From the NCBI GenBank assembly GCA_002839765.1, contig PGYR01000013.1, forward strand, positions 1-61,770: DNA of 61,770 nucleotides, in the 5' to 3' direction. The notes beneath the pieces were generated by a model. That model was not told where the DNA came from. It made no database searches and saw only the letters and a program-made list of their open reading frames with translations. The position numbers were made by a program, and so were the translations under genes. Positions 9,468 to 18,112 of this stretch are shown here, piece after piece. Source of the DNA: Ignavibacteriae bacterium HGW-Ignavibacteriae-4. GTDB lineage: Bacteria > Bacteroidota > Ignavibacteria > Kapaibacteriales > UBA2268. The number at the start of each line of letters is the position of its first letter. The stretch's first letter is position 1.

Positions 9468-10574
9468 ATGACTGAAGTACTTTTTATTGTTTCATTTAGC
9501 TTTTATTTCGCTAGATCCTTGTTTTTTGTCTTAGGGGCAAAAAAAGGTAGAATAAAATTTAAAGAAATTTTTATTAATAAATATCCATTTGTTAGTGTTA
9601 TTGTTCCTGCTCGTGACGAACAAAATAATATACTTATGTGTTTAGAATCTCTAGTGGATTCTGATTATCCTCGTGACAAATATGAAATTATTGTAGTAAA
9701 TGATAGATCAAGTGATTCTACTCAAAGTCTAGTGGAGCAATTCGCTTTGCAGCATACCAATATTAAACTTATAAATATCGTTGACGATAGCCAAAAAGTA
9801 GTCGCAGGTAAACCTGGTGCTCTTGATTTCGGTATAGCTAGAGCCGAAGGAGAATACATATTACTAACAGATGCTGATTGCAAAGTGAATAAGAAATGGA
9901 TATCTAGTTTGGTAAAAACATTTATTGAAAAAGATTCTGATTTAGTTGCTGCTTTCACTTTAGTCAAACATGATTCATTCTTCGCTAAGTATCAAGCAAT
10001 TGAATGGATTTTGATGCATACAATGGCTTCTGGTGGAATGGGATTAAACTTCCCCCTTGGGTGCTTTGGTAATAATATGGCCTTCAAAAAATCAATCTAT
10101 AATCAAATTGGTGGATATGGGAAAATTGAATTCTCTGTTACTGAGGATTTGGCTCTACTACAAACAGTACATAAATTGGGTGGAAAAATCAATTACATCT
10201 GTCACAGAGATAGTACTGTAAAAACATTACCATTAAACAGTATAAAAGACTATCTAAATCAAAGAAAAAGATGGGCTATTGGAGGGAAAAAGCTGGGATG
10301 GAAGGCTACATTATTTGTACTTGCATCACTTCTTATTTGGATTACTGCTGTCGTTAGCTTCATTGAGGGGCATTATTACTTGAGTGTTATTATTATGCTC
10401 TTAAAAGTAATTACAGATGTCATATTAGTTATTCCAACCATTTATACGGTAAAAGAAAAAGGACTTCTCCCCTATTTATTACCTTCTAATTTTTTATTTA
10501 TTATAGTTGAACTAATCCTTCCATTCCTAATAATAAATAAGAAAGTGGAATGGAAGGGGCAAGTTTTCAAATAA
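9468..10574 (+). CDS. Membrane-associated GT2 family glycosyltransferase
   Basis: The 368-residue protein has a short N-terminal membrane segment, then a GT-A catalytic domain. Visible motifs are V-V-N-D-R-S-S-D (nucleotide binding), D-A-D-C (the metal-binding DxD), T-E-D-L-A-L (catalytic ED) and Q-R-K-R-W (the QxxRW acceptor motif). Two or three C-terminal membrane helices follow (about 285-355). This is the layout of processive, membrane-anchored GT2 enzymes that build polysaccharides or glycolipids. The sugar and acceptor cannot be read from the sequence. It is convergent with the TPR gene, with no gap between stops. Confidence 0.88.
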   Translation: MTEVLFIVSFSFYFARSLFFVLGAKKGRIKFKEIFINKYPFVSVIVPARDEQNNILMCLESLVDSDYPRDKYEIIVVNDRSSDSTQSLVEQFALQHTNIKLINIVDDSQKVVAGKPGALDFGIARAEGEYILLTDADCKVNKKWISSLVKTFIEKDSDLVAAFTLVKHDSFFAKYQAIEWILMHTMASGGMGLNFPLGCFGNNMAFKKSIYNQIGGYGKIEFSVTEDLALLQTVHKLGGKINYICHRDSTVKTLPLNSIKDYLNQRKRWAIGGKKLGWKATLFVLASLLIWITAVVSFIEGHYYLSVIIMLLKVITDVILVIPTIYTVKEKGLLPYLLPSNFLFIIVELILPFLIINKKVEWKGQVFK

Positions 10575-11864
10575 TTATTTCCCTTTAATAACAATCGACT
10601 TCATCATCATATCAAAAATAGGTTGATAATATTTGAAATCTTCTGCAGCTGATTGGAAATAACCATAGAACAACTGATCTTGTTTAGTAGATACTAATTC
10701 GTACATAATCAATTTATATGTATTTTCATTTCGTTGTGATTGAGTTAAAAAATTCAAAGCTTTCCAACCATTTAGCATGAATTGTTTTTGTGAAACCAAA
10801 TCATAAGATTTATATCCATCTGTATTTTTTATTTGGCTTTGTTGCCAAAAAGAAATTAGTTCATCTTCATTACCCACACCATAATTCTTTTCCATATCAA
10901 AATTATAAGATAATGTAATAACAACAGTTTGAAAGCGAGCATTTGCATCTTTCTGTGGTACTGTTATAATCATACTTTCTTCATTATCTTTTGATTCAAG
11001 TTTTACATCCCAATGATTTGGTACTTCTAAACTATAATATCCATTTTTAGAATTTACTTTTTCATAAACATAATCTTTGGGGTCTTTGAAAGCAACGCCT
11101 GTAATTTTATATAGAGTCGATCTATCCTTCTCAGCAAGTTTATTCTTTCCCATTTCATCATAAAGAACTGCTCTATTATTGAGGGCATCCGTATGTTTTG
11201 GATTCTTTTTGATTATAGTAGTGTAATCTTTGATTGCACTTTCGAGGTCTTTTAGTTTATAATATACCGAAGCCCTGCTAAGATAAAGTTCCTCTGATTT
11301 CAAACCCTTTTTTTCAGCTTTATTATATTGGTTTATAGATTCAGTCAATTCTTTATTCTTGTAAAGCAAACGTGCTAATTGGAAGTTAATATCAGGATTT
11401 TCTTTATCTAGCTCTAAAGCTATATTGAGATCGGCTATTGCTGAATCTATTTTCTCAATCGAAGTATAAGCACTACCTCTATTAAGATATGCATGTGGGA
11501 ATTTGGGATCTAATTTTATTGATTTTGTAAAATCCTCAATCGCACCATATACATCACCAATATATGCTTTTGTCAATCCTCTGCCATTATAATAATCTGA
11601 TATTGTAGAATCGATTTGTATTGCTTCTGTGAAATTTGTTTGTGATTCTTCGTAATGACTTAAAAATAAATGTGCGAATGCAATCTGCCCATATATATAT
11701 GAATTTTCGGGACTCTCGTTCAAACTCTTTTCGTATAAGCCAATAGCTTCTTCATACTTATGCTCTTGATATAATTTTTCGGCATTCATAAAGTTAGCAG
11801 AGTTCTGTGAAATAACTGGTATGAGATTAGTTAAAAATATTAAAATTAATAAATATATTTTCAT
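10575..11864 (-). CDS. Secreted tetratricopeptide-repeat protein
   Basis: A signal peptide (about residues 1-19) is followed by at least six TPR units between about 24 and 255, with the usual A-x-x-x-Y/L, G-x-x-x-A and L-D-P-x-x-x-x-A-Y-x-N-R-G spacing. A C-terminal domain of about 160 residues follows (from K-N-G-Y-Y-S-L-E-V-P-N-H-W), which resembles the small lipoprotein-like domains that begin with a Y-x-F/L-x-x-P-x-x-W motif; I cannot name it. The protein is probably periplasmic and scaffolds protein contacts. It is divergent from the beta-barrel gene by 48 bp. Confidence 0.8.
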   Translation of the reverse strand: MKIYLLILIFLTNLIPVISQNSANFMNAEKLYQEHKYEEAIGLYEKSLNESPENSYIYGQIAFAHLFLSHYEESQTNFTEAIQIDSTISDYYNGRGLTKAYIGDVYGAIEDFTKSIKLDPKFPHAYLNRGSAYTSIEKIDSAIADLNIALELDKENPDINFQLARLLYKNKELTESINQYNKAEKKGLKSEELYLSRASVYYKLKDLESAIKDYTTIIKKNPKHTDALNNRAVLYDEMGKNKLAEKDRSTLYKITGVAFKDPKDYVYEKVNSKNGYYSLEVPNHWDVKLESKDNEESMIITVPQKDANARFQTVVITLSYNFDMEKNYGVGNEDELISFWQQSQIKNTDGYKSYDLVSQKQFMLNGWKALNFLTQSQRNENTYKLIMYELVSTKQDQLFYGYFQSAAEDFKYYQPIFDMMMKSIVIKGK

Positions 11865-11912
11865 TTTTTACGTCTTGTTAATTATTATTGCTTACAAACT
11901 TACGGTTATCTT

Positions 11913-12377
11913 TTGAAAAAGTTATTGCTTTGTTCTATAATTTTGTTGTTTACATATACGGCTAAATCAGATGTTGGATTTGGATTGATGGTCGGAGAGC
12001 CAACAGCTATTACGATAAAAGTTAGAAGTGGCGGAAGCAATGATTGGATTTTTAATATTGGTTCATTTTCACATTATGGTAATCTGAGGTTAGACGGGAT
12101 TTATACTTTCAATTTCCCTTCAGCTTTTAATAGTAGGGATTTTGAACTTTATGCAGGTGTTGGTGGAGTTTTAGCATTTGGTGAAGGAAATAGCTTTTTT
12201 TATGAGAAAAAGAAAAGAGAAAATGATTTTGGATTAGGAGTAAAGGGATTAATGGGAGTTAATTTCAAACCTAGTAAGAAGTTTGAAGTATTTTTAGAAT
12301 TAGGGCCACTCATAGGTTTAACAAATGGAGTAGCTGCTGATATGGAATTAGGATTAGGATTTAGATTTTATCCATAA
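11913..12377 (+). CDS. Small outer-membrane beta-barrel-like protein
   Basis: The 154-residue protein begins with a TTG codon followed by a signal peptide (residues 1-18, ending T-A-K-S). The mature part has alternating hydrophobic strands, the motif F-G-L-M-V-G-E-P-T-A-I-T-I-K and a C-terminal aromatic end (G-F-R-F-Y-P), all typical of small outer-membrane barrels. No function is known. It is the first gene of a tightly spaced plus-strand run that includes a DUF2807 protein, a receiver domain and the exosortase. No ATG gives a better signal peptide, so I accept the TTG start. Confidence 0.65.
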   Translation: MKKLLLCSIILLFTYTAKSDVGFGLMVGEPTAITIKVRSGGSNDWIFNIGSFSHYGNLRLDGIYTFNFPSAFNSRDFELYAGVGGVLAFGEGNSFFYEKKKRENDFGLGVKGLMGVNFKPSKKFEVFLELGPLIGLTNGVAADMELGLGFRFYP

Positions 12378-12395
12378 ATAATTAAAGGAATTTAT

Positions 12396-13097
12396 ATGAA
12401 AATATTATTAAGTGTTTTAACATTTTTTATACTAACTGTTTCTAGTTATTCAGATTGTATGGTTGGTACGGGCGGGGTTATTGAGGACAAAGTATATTTA
12501 CCAGACATAACGTCACTGATAATCAATGTACCAATGAACATAGTACTCACCCCTAGTATTAGTGAAAGTATATTAGTTAAAACTAACGAAGACATACTTA
12601 AGAATTTAATTTTTAATTATGATGATGGTGAGCTAGTTATTAATGGTAGACAAGACTTATGCCCTAATAATTTGACAATTTTTATATCTTTGAAAAAAAT
12701 AAATTCGATTATATTAAATAAAAATATTAAGTTAACAAGTACTGGAACTTTCAAAACTGAAGATTTTGAAATGGAAGTAAATGGTTCTGCTGATATTGAT
12801 TTTGCAATTGAAGCTGAAGATATTGATTTAAATATAGATGGAAATGGGAAAATTAACCTAAAGGGTAGTGCCGAAGAATTAACTATTAGTATGGATGGAA
12901 GTGGTAGCTTAGATGCAGGTCAACTAGTGTCTGATGAAGTTAATGTAGAACTAGATGGAAATGGTGTAGTGACTGTTCATCCAAGAAATTCTCTTAAAGC
13001 AAATCTAGATGGTAATGGTAAAATTTACTATAAAAATAAACCTAAAGAGATATCAATAGAGAAAGACGGAAATGGTATAATAGAACAAATTAAATAG
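12396..13097 (+). CDS. DUF2807 (putative auto-transporter adhesin head GIN) domain protein
   Basis: The 233-residue protein has a signal peptide (about 1-19) and then a right-handed beta-helix-like series in which short units ending in D-G-N-G-K-I, D-G-S-G-S-L or D-G-N-G-V-V recur every 18-22 residues between about 145 and 230. That pattern is the hallmark of the GIN/DUF2807 fold common in Bacteroidota. The protein is exported; its function is unknown. An AAAGGA leader precedes the ATG, 18 bp after the barrel gene, and the receiver gene follows 6 bp after its stop. The close spacing suggests one transcript. Confidence 0.82.
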   Translation: MKILLSVLTFFILTVSSYSDCMVGTGGVIEDKVYLPDITSLIINVPMNIVLTPSISESILVKTNEDILKNLIFNYDDGELVINGRQDLCPNNLTIFISLKKINSIILNKNIKLTSTGTFKTEDFEMEVNGSADIDFAIEAEDIDLNIDGNGKINLKGSAEELTISMDGSGSLDAGQLVSDEVNVELDGNGVVTVHPRNSLKANLDGNGKIYYKNKPKEISIEKDGNGIIEQIK

Positions 13098-13103
13098 TGG
13101 TAT

Positions 13104-13475
13104 ATGAAAATATTAGTTATTGAAGACGACTACGCACACTTTCATACAATTAAGATGGCATTAAAGTATGCCCTTGATAAAGAAATTGCTGTTGATAATG
13201 CTTTGAAACTGAATGATGCAATTAGTTTTATGAAAGACAAGGATTATGATTTGATTATTAGTGATTTATTTCTTCCTTATTCTTCAACTTTGATGAATAC
13301 TATTGAGAATGTAATTAATAATAAAAGATCGGCAACTGTTATCTTTTGTAGTGCAATGAATATATCAAAAAGTGATTTGGATCATATTAATTCAAAACAG
13401 TGGATATTTTTTCCTAAAAATGATAAATTCCCAGAGAATTTGAAGAATACTGTCAAAGAAAAATTCATTGGCTAA
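13104..13475 (+). CDS. Stand-alone response-regulator receiver domain
   Basis: The 123-residue protein is a receiver domain and nothing else. Acidic residues E7-D8-D9 sit after the first strand, the phospho-acceptor is D54 (I-I-S-D-L-F-L-P), the switch Ser is S83 (F-C-S-A), and K105 follows the last strand (F-F-P-K-N). All catalytic positions are present, so it is probably phosphorylated by a histidine kinase coded elsewhere. With no output domain it would act through protein contacts, like CheY or Spo0F. Its last 8 bp overlap the exosortase start, which implies translational coupling and a shared process. Confidence 0.88.
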   Translation: MKILVIEDDYAHFHTIKMALKYALDKEIAVDNALKLNDAISFMKDKDYDLIISDLFLPYSSTLMNTIENVINNKRSATVIFCSAMNISKSDLDHINSKQWIFFPKNDKFPENLKNTVKEKFIG

Positions 13476-13953
13476 TTTAAATAAGAAATATAACATTTTC
13501 TTAGTAAAGTATATTGTAGTGATTATCTCATATTACTTATTACTATTGATTCCGAATAATTTTATACTAGAGCAGTACTTACGAAGTACTGCTTTTTTTT
13601 CGTCTCTTATAATTAATTTGTTCACCGAAGGAGTTAGAAATGTAGGGGATGTGATAATGGGTAAAAACTTTTCAGTACAAATTTCATTTGGATGCGAAGG
13701 TACAGAACCTATGATACTATTTGTGGCAGGAGTTCTAGCATTCGATACTAAAATCAAAAAGAAAGCGATTGGTGTATTATCTGGAATCGTTCTATTATAT
13801 ATTCTAAACCTTATTAGAATCGTTATTCTCTTTTATGTAGGAAGCAATGATATCGAGCTTTTTGTAGCATTACATGACGTATATCTTCAGCTTGCTTTGA
13901 TACTAATTGCTTTATCTATGCTATTATTTTGGATTAATTATGCAAAGAAATAA
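13468..13953 (+). CDS. Exosortase/archaeosortase family transpeptidase (XrtH-like)
   Basis: The 161-residue polytopic membrane protein carries the exosortase catalytic triad: C76 in F-G-C-E-G-T-E-P, R117 in L-N-L-I-R-I, and H136 in A-L-H-D-V-Y. Membrane segments lie at about 10-28, 40-55, 80-92, 100-124 and 138-157. Exosortases cleave C-terminal sorting tails (PEP-CTERM and relatives) and probably attach the protein to a lipid or glycan. The short length and the G-C-x-G-x-E-x-M-I-L pattern remind me of XrtH; the subfamily is tentative. The start is a TTG overlapping the receiver gene by 8 bp. The stop overlaps the next membrane protein by 14 bp. No protein in this window has an obvious recognition tail. 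Confidence 0.82.
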   Translation: MANLNKKYNIFLVKYIVVIISYYLLLLIPNNFILEQYLRSTAFFSSLIINLFTEGVRNVGDVIMGKNFSVQISFGCEGTEPMILFVAGVLAFDTKIKKKAIGVLSGIVLLYILNLIRIVILFYVGSNDIELFVALHDVYLQLALILIALSMLLFWINYAKK

Positions 13954-14542
13954 TATAATAAAATCCATTTTATTATTTGTGATTAGTATTACAGTTTTAC
14001 TTATAGTAAAGACTTTTATTATTGGTTTGAGCAACTCTTATCTGACTTCTGTTAGTAATCTATTCTTACAAGAGTATGTTAATGAACAGTATATCTTCGA
14101 AAAAGAGGCACTTGCTTACATGGAGAATGAAACTTATCTGAATGTTGATTGCATATTCTACGGAACTGAAAAAGGAGATATTCAGAGGAATGTAAAGATG
14201 AATACATTTCTTGAGTTTCTACTTCCTATATTTATTCTCATTTCTTTTTCAATAGCCACTTGTTTCTATTTCAAATCAAAATGGCTATTTATAGGATTTT
14301 CAATTTTAGGAGGGGTTTATATATTTACTATTAAAATACTTGTAATGATATTTGATAATTATAATTACAACGATTTTAAGCTTTCGGAATTCATATTTCC
14401 TATCGACCAGATAATATATTTTCTTAATTTTGTGCTCAATACCACTGGTTCAAGTATAAACTTCGTCTTACCGATTCTTATAATTTTGATTCAATTTTCT
14501 ATATTTACACCTAAAGAAAATTTAAAAATTATTAATCAATAA
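13940..14542 (+). CDS. Exosortase-associated polytopic membrane protein
   Basis: Read from the ATG at 13940 the protein has about 200 residues, with membrane helices near 7-27, 86-106, 111-133 and 160-190 and an extracytoplasmic loop between the first two. A longer reading from 13907 would overlap the exosortase by 47 bp, so I prefer 13940, a 14-bp overlap. I do not recognise a domain. Small exosortases are often followed by a membrane protein of about this size and layout, so it is probably the partner of the preceding enzyme. Its 3' end overlaps the convergent obg gene by 11 bp. Confidence 0.6.
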   Translation: MQRNNIIKSILLFVISITVLLIVKTFIIGLSNSYLTSVSNLFLQEYVNEQYIFEKEALAYMENETYLNVDCIFYGTEKGDIQRNVKMNTFLEFLLPIFILISFSIATCFYFKSKWLFIGFSILGGVYIFTIKILVMIFDNYNYNDFKLSEFIFPIDQIIYFLNFVLNTTGSSINFVLPILIILIQFSIFTPKENLKIINQ

Positions 14543-15542
14543 CTTCCTTTCTATCTTCTGGTCTTAGAATATCCCAAATTTTGTTTTTAAGGTCATCTAC
14601 ATTTACGTGCGATACAGCAGAAATTAGCATTGGCTTTATAGTTCCTTCGAACCTAAGCTCTTCTAATTCTTTCTTTTTTTCATCGTCTATTGCATCTATT
14701 TTATTGATACAAATTAATTTCTCTTTATCTTCCATCTCAGGATTGAATTTATAAAGTTCCTTTTTAAGAATTTCAAAATCGGATACTATATCTTCGCTAA
14801 AAGCTTCCAATATGTAAACTAATACTCTAGTTCTTTCCACATGTCTAAGGAATTGATGTCCTAATCCTTTTCCTTCACTAGCTCCTTCAATCAGCCCAGG
14901 TATATCGGCAACTACAAAACTTTTTGATTCCGCTATTTTTACAACACCAAGGTTAGGAACCAAAGTAGTGAAATGATAATCTGCTATTTTTGGTTTTGCA
15001 GCAGAAATAACTGAGATTAGAGTTGACTTACCAACATTTGGAAATCCAACTAACCCGACATCTGCTAATAATTTTAATTCTAAAGTTACACTTATGTCAA
15101 TCCCAGGAATACCAGGTTGAGCATATCGAGGTGCTTGATTAACAGAGTTTTTGAATTCTGCATTTCCTTTACCACCCAAACCACCATTAGCAATGATTTC
15201 TGATTGTCCAGCTTCCACAATATCTGCAATCAATTTACCAGTTTCAGCATCTTTAACCAATGTTCCTACAGGTACTCTAATTACTTTATCTCGTCCATTA
15301 CGACCAGTACAATCATTTTTTCCACCGGGTACACCATTTTCTGCTTCGTATTTTTTAGCGTACTTAAAATCGAGTAATGTGCTTAACTGCGGATCTCCAA
15401 GTATTATCAGGTCTCCCCCTTTACCGCCATTACCGCCATCGGGACCTCCCTTAGCTACGAATTTCTCTCTTCTAAAACTAACATGGCCTTTTCCACCATC
15501 ACCAGACCTTACGTCTATATTTGCTATATCTATAAATTTCAT
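14532..15542 (-). CDS. obg: GTPase Obg/CgtA
   Basis: This essential GTPase takes part in 50S ribosome assembly and stress control. The 336-residue protein has the glycine-rich Obg fold (residues 1-158, with S-G-D-G-G-K-G-H-V-S-F-R-R-E-K) and a G domain with G1 G-F-P-N-V-G-K-S-T, G3 D-I-P-G-L-I-E-G-A and G4 N-K-I-D. There is no extra C-terminal OCT domain, as is usual outside Gram-positives. It overlaps the radA stop (ATGA type), so the two are translationally coupled with radA first. Confidence 0.97.
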   Translation of the reverse strand: MKFIDIANIDVRSGDGGKGHVSFRREKFVAKGGPDGGNGGKGGDLIILGDPQLSTLLDFKYAKKYEAENGVPGGKNDCTGRNGRDKVIRVPVGTLVKDAETGKLIADIVEAGQSEIIANGGLGGKGNAEFKNSVNQAPRYAQPGIPGIDISVTLELKLLADVGLVGFPNVGKSTLISVISAAKPKIADYHFTTLVPNLGVVKIAESKSFVVADIPGLIEGASEGKGLGHQFLRHVERTRVLVYILEAFSEDIVSDFEILKKELYKFNPEMEDKEKLICINKIDAIDDEKKKELEELRFEGTIKPMLISAVSHVNVDDLKNKIWDILRPEDRKEVID

Positions 15543-16891
15543 AATTCTAACTTCTTTAATGCTTCTTCTATTCTACTTACTTTTACTAATTCTATGTTCT
15601 TACTTTTGAAACTAAATTTCTTTATATCTGGGATTATTGCTTTCTTGAAACCTAATTTTTCTGCTTCCTTAATCTTATCAACCAATCCCGATACTGGTCT
15701 AACTTCGCCAGTAAGTCCTATTTCACCGATTACTATTGTGTCTTTGCTTAGTGCTTGATTATTCAAACTACTGACTAATGACATAGCAATTCCGAGGTCT
15801 GTGGAAGTATCATTTACTTTTAGTCCACCAGCTATATTCAAAAATACGTCATATTTATAGAACATCGCACCTATTTTCTTTTCTAACACAGCTATTATCA
15901 TTTGCAATCTTCTATTATCGAAGCCAGTAGCTGTTCTTTGTGGTACAGAAAACCCTGTCGGAGACACTAATGTTTGCACTTCAATTAATAAAGGCCGGTT
16001 CCCTTCCGTCGAAGCAACAGTAATAGTTCCTGGTTCATTTTCATTGGAATTAGAAAGAAAATATTCTGATGGATTAGTTACTTCTTCTAATCCTTTTTCA
16101 GACATTTCAAATATACCAATCTCATTAGTTGAACCGTATCTATTTTTTATAGTTCTTAATATTCTATAATTCTGCCCTTTACTTCCTTCAAATTGAAGTA
16201 CAGTATCTACCATGTGTTCCAATATTTTGGGCCCTGCAATCGCCCCTTCCTTATTAATATGACCAATTGTAAATATTGGTTTATTCAATCTTTTAGCCAA
16301 TTGCATTAGTTTAGCTGTACATTCGCGTACTTGCACGAAACTACCGGGTGTAGATTCTATATCACTAAGATAAACCGACTGAATTGAATCAACTATTGCA
16401 AATCCACAATCATCGCTGTTTATAGCGTCAATTATTTTATTTAACTCTGTTTCTGCGATAATATTCAAATCACCTGGGATATTGGTTAATCGCTCTGCCC
16501 TATGCTTTATTTGTGCTAGTGACTCTTCTCCAGTTATGTAAAGCGGTTTTCTGGATATCAAATGCCGAGTCATCTGCAAAGTAAGAGTAGATTTACCTAT
16601 ACCTGGGTCACCAGCTATCAGTACAAATGAACCGGGGATAATACCGCCCCCTAGAACTCGATCAAACTCACTTATGCCAGTTTTATATCGGTATTCATCA
16701 CCAGTCTCTATTTCGGAAAGCTTGTGAACCTTTACCGTTCCCCGCCTTTCCAAATTGAGTTTTTTGGAATGCTTTCCTTCTACTTCTACTTCTTCGAATG
16801 AATCCCAACTTTCACAAGTTGTGCAGCGTCCCATCCATTTGGCCGATTCATACCCGCAATTTGAACAAATATACTTGAATTTCGTTTTCAT
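15539..16891 (-). CDS. radA: DNA repair protein RadA/Sms
   Basis: RadA drives branch migration during recombinational repair. The 450-residue protein has an N-terminal C4 zinc finger (C-S-N-C and C-T-T-C within the first 26 residues), a RecA-like ATPase with Walker A G-D-P-G-I-G-K-S-T, the RadA-specific K-N-R-Y-G motif, and a C-terminal Lon-protease-like domain (G-L-K-V-N-D-T-S-T-D-L). Length and order are standard. It overlaps obg by 4 bp and is divergent from a GT-C gene by about 20 bp, so the promoters must overlap. Confidence 0.97.
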   Translation of the reverse strand: MKTKFKYICSNCGYESAKWMGRCTTCESWDSFEEVEVEGKHSKKLNLERRGTVKVHKLSEIETGDEYRYKTGISEFDRVLGGGIIPGSFVLIAGDPGIGKSTLTLQMTRHLISRKPLYITGEESLAQIKHRAERLTNIPGDLNIIAETELNKIIDAINSDDCGFAIVDSIQSVYLSDIESTPGSFVQVRECTAKLMQLAKRLNKPIFTIGHINKEGAIAGPKILEHMVDTVLQFEGSKGQNYRILRTIKNRYGSTNEIGIFEMSEKGLEEVTNPSEYFLSNSNENEPGTITVASTEGNRPLLIEVQTLVSPTGFSVPQRTATGFDNRRLQMIIAVLEKKIGAMFYKYDVFLNIAGGLKVNDTSTDLGIAMSLVSSLNNQALSKDTIVIGEIGLTGEVRPVSGLVDKIKEAEKLGFKKAIIPDIKKFSFKSKNIELVKVSRIEEALKKLEL

Positions 16892-16911
16892 TTTGTAAAT
16901 TGTATGCTGTT

Positions 16912-18111
16912 ATGCTTGATTGGAAAAAAAACGAATATAAGAAAAATTTTCTCAGTATAGTGCTCTTAGGTATTGTTTTAAGAGTATTATTATTGCTATT
17001 TCTCGGAACGGATGGTCAATCCGATTGGGAATACGGAATCATAGCGGAGAATATAGTAGATGGAAAGGGATATTCTTTCTATTATTTTGAAGATGGGAAA
17101 TTAACTCATGAAATAAATGAGAATTCCAATCCTGCCCCATCTGCGTATATGGCTCCAGGTTATGTTTATCTTTTAGTTGCGATTAAGCTTGTTTCTAACA
17201 ATTATTTAGAAAACTATATCGCTTTTGGTTTCAATCTTTTATTCTATATTGCAACTATGTTCTATCTATTTAGGATAACCGAAAGTCTATACAATGGGAA
17301 GGTTGCACTTATAGCTATCTTAATCTATACTCTGATACCAGAGTTTATATATACAAGTTATTCTTTAGGAACAACTCAGATATATCACTTATTCCTCACA
17401 CTCATAATTTTCTACTCTTTGAAAAGTACTCGTAGGAGTAAGTTCACATTACCAATAATATTGGGAATAGCTATTCTATTCAGGTTTGAACTATTCTTGC
17501 TTTTGATGATGATAGTTATTTTGATGCTAATAAGAAAGAACTATGCACAAGTGCTTCTATTAATTGTAATCCCAAGTTTATTTCTTACCCCATGGGTAAT
17601 ACGAAATCAGCAAACTTTCAATGAGTTTATACCATTCTCGACTACTGGAGGATTGAATCTATATCGGGGTAGTAACGAAATAATGATTGGTGGATGGCAC
17701 AATTTCAACACATTGGAGAAGCTAAGTAATTTCAAAGGAGATACAAGCAAAATCGAGTTATTCCTTAATGATATGTATAAGGAAGAGGTCGTTAATTATA
17801 TAACTAGCGATTATACAACGTCATCAATCAATTTTGTTAAGAAGTTCTTTTATTATTGGTTTGTGAATCCCAACGAAGAAAAAGCATTGAATATTATGTA
17901 TATTATTCCTTGGTTCGTTTTGCTATCGTTGAGTATTGTGGGAATAGTTAGGTATAAAAAGCTACCTTCAATGATTGTAATTATAATAGTGTATCACACC
18001 TTGCTAGCCGTATTATTCATACCACTACTTAGGTACCAGAATATGATGAAAATTGTCCTAATCCCGATTGCTGCTTACGGGCTAATAGAATTATTTAAGA
18101 AAGAGAAATAG
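16912..18111 (+). CDS. GT-C type membrane glycosyltransferase (GT39/ArnT-like)
   Basis: The protein has about 399 residues, with some ten membrane helices and a large first periplasmic loop containing Asp residues near the first helix (G-T-D-G-Q-S-D-W-E-Y), A-E-N-I-V-D-G-K-G-Y-S-F and the A-P-G-Y-V-Y-L motif. This is the layout of GT-C enzymes that use polyprenyl-phosphate sugars. Donor and acceptor are unknown. I place the start at ATG 16912; an upstream TTG at 16900 would add four residues. It is convergent with ftsY, with 1 bp between stops. Confidence 0.72.
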   Translation: MLDWKKNEYKKNFLSIVLLGIVLRVLLLLFLGTDGQSDWEYGIIAENIVDGKGYSFYYFEDGKLTHEINENSNPAPSAYMAPGYVYLLVAIKLVSNNYLENYIAFGFNLLFYIATMFYLFRITESLYNGKVALIAILIYTLIPEFIYTSYSLGTTQIYHLFLTLIIFYSLKSTRRSKFTLPIILGIAILFRFELFLLLMMIVILMLIRKNYAQVLLLIVIPSLFLTPWVIRNQQTFNEFIPFSTTGGLNLYRGSNEIMIGGWHNFNTLEKLSNFKGDTSKIELFLNDMYKEEVVNYITSDYTTSSINFVKKFFYYWFVNPNEEKALNIMYIIPWFVLLSLSIVGIVRYKKLPSMIVIIIVYHTLLAVLFIPLLRYQNMMKIVLIPIAAYGLIELFKKEK

Positions 18112-18112
18112 A

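Noticed and set aside
15151-15609. 152-codon plus-strand open frame opposite obg
   Set aside because: It is rich in Pro and Ser because it mirrors the Gly-rich Obg domain on the other strand; it has no ribosome site and obg is certain.
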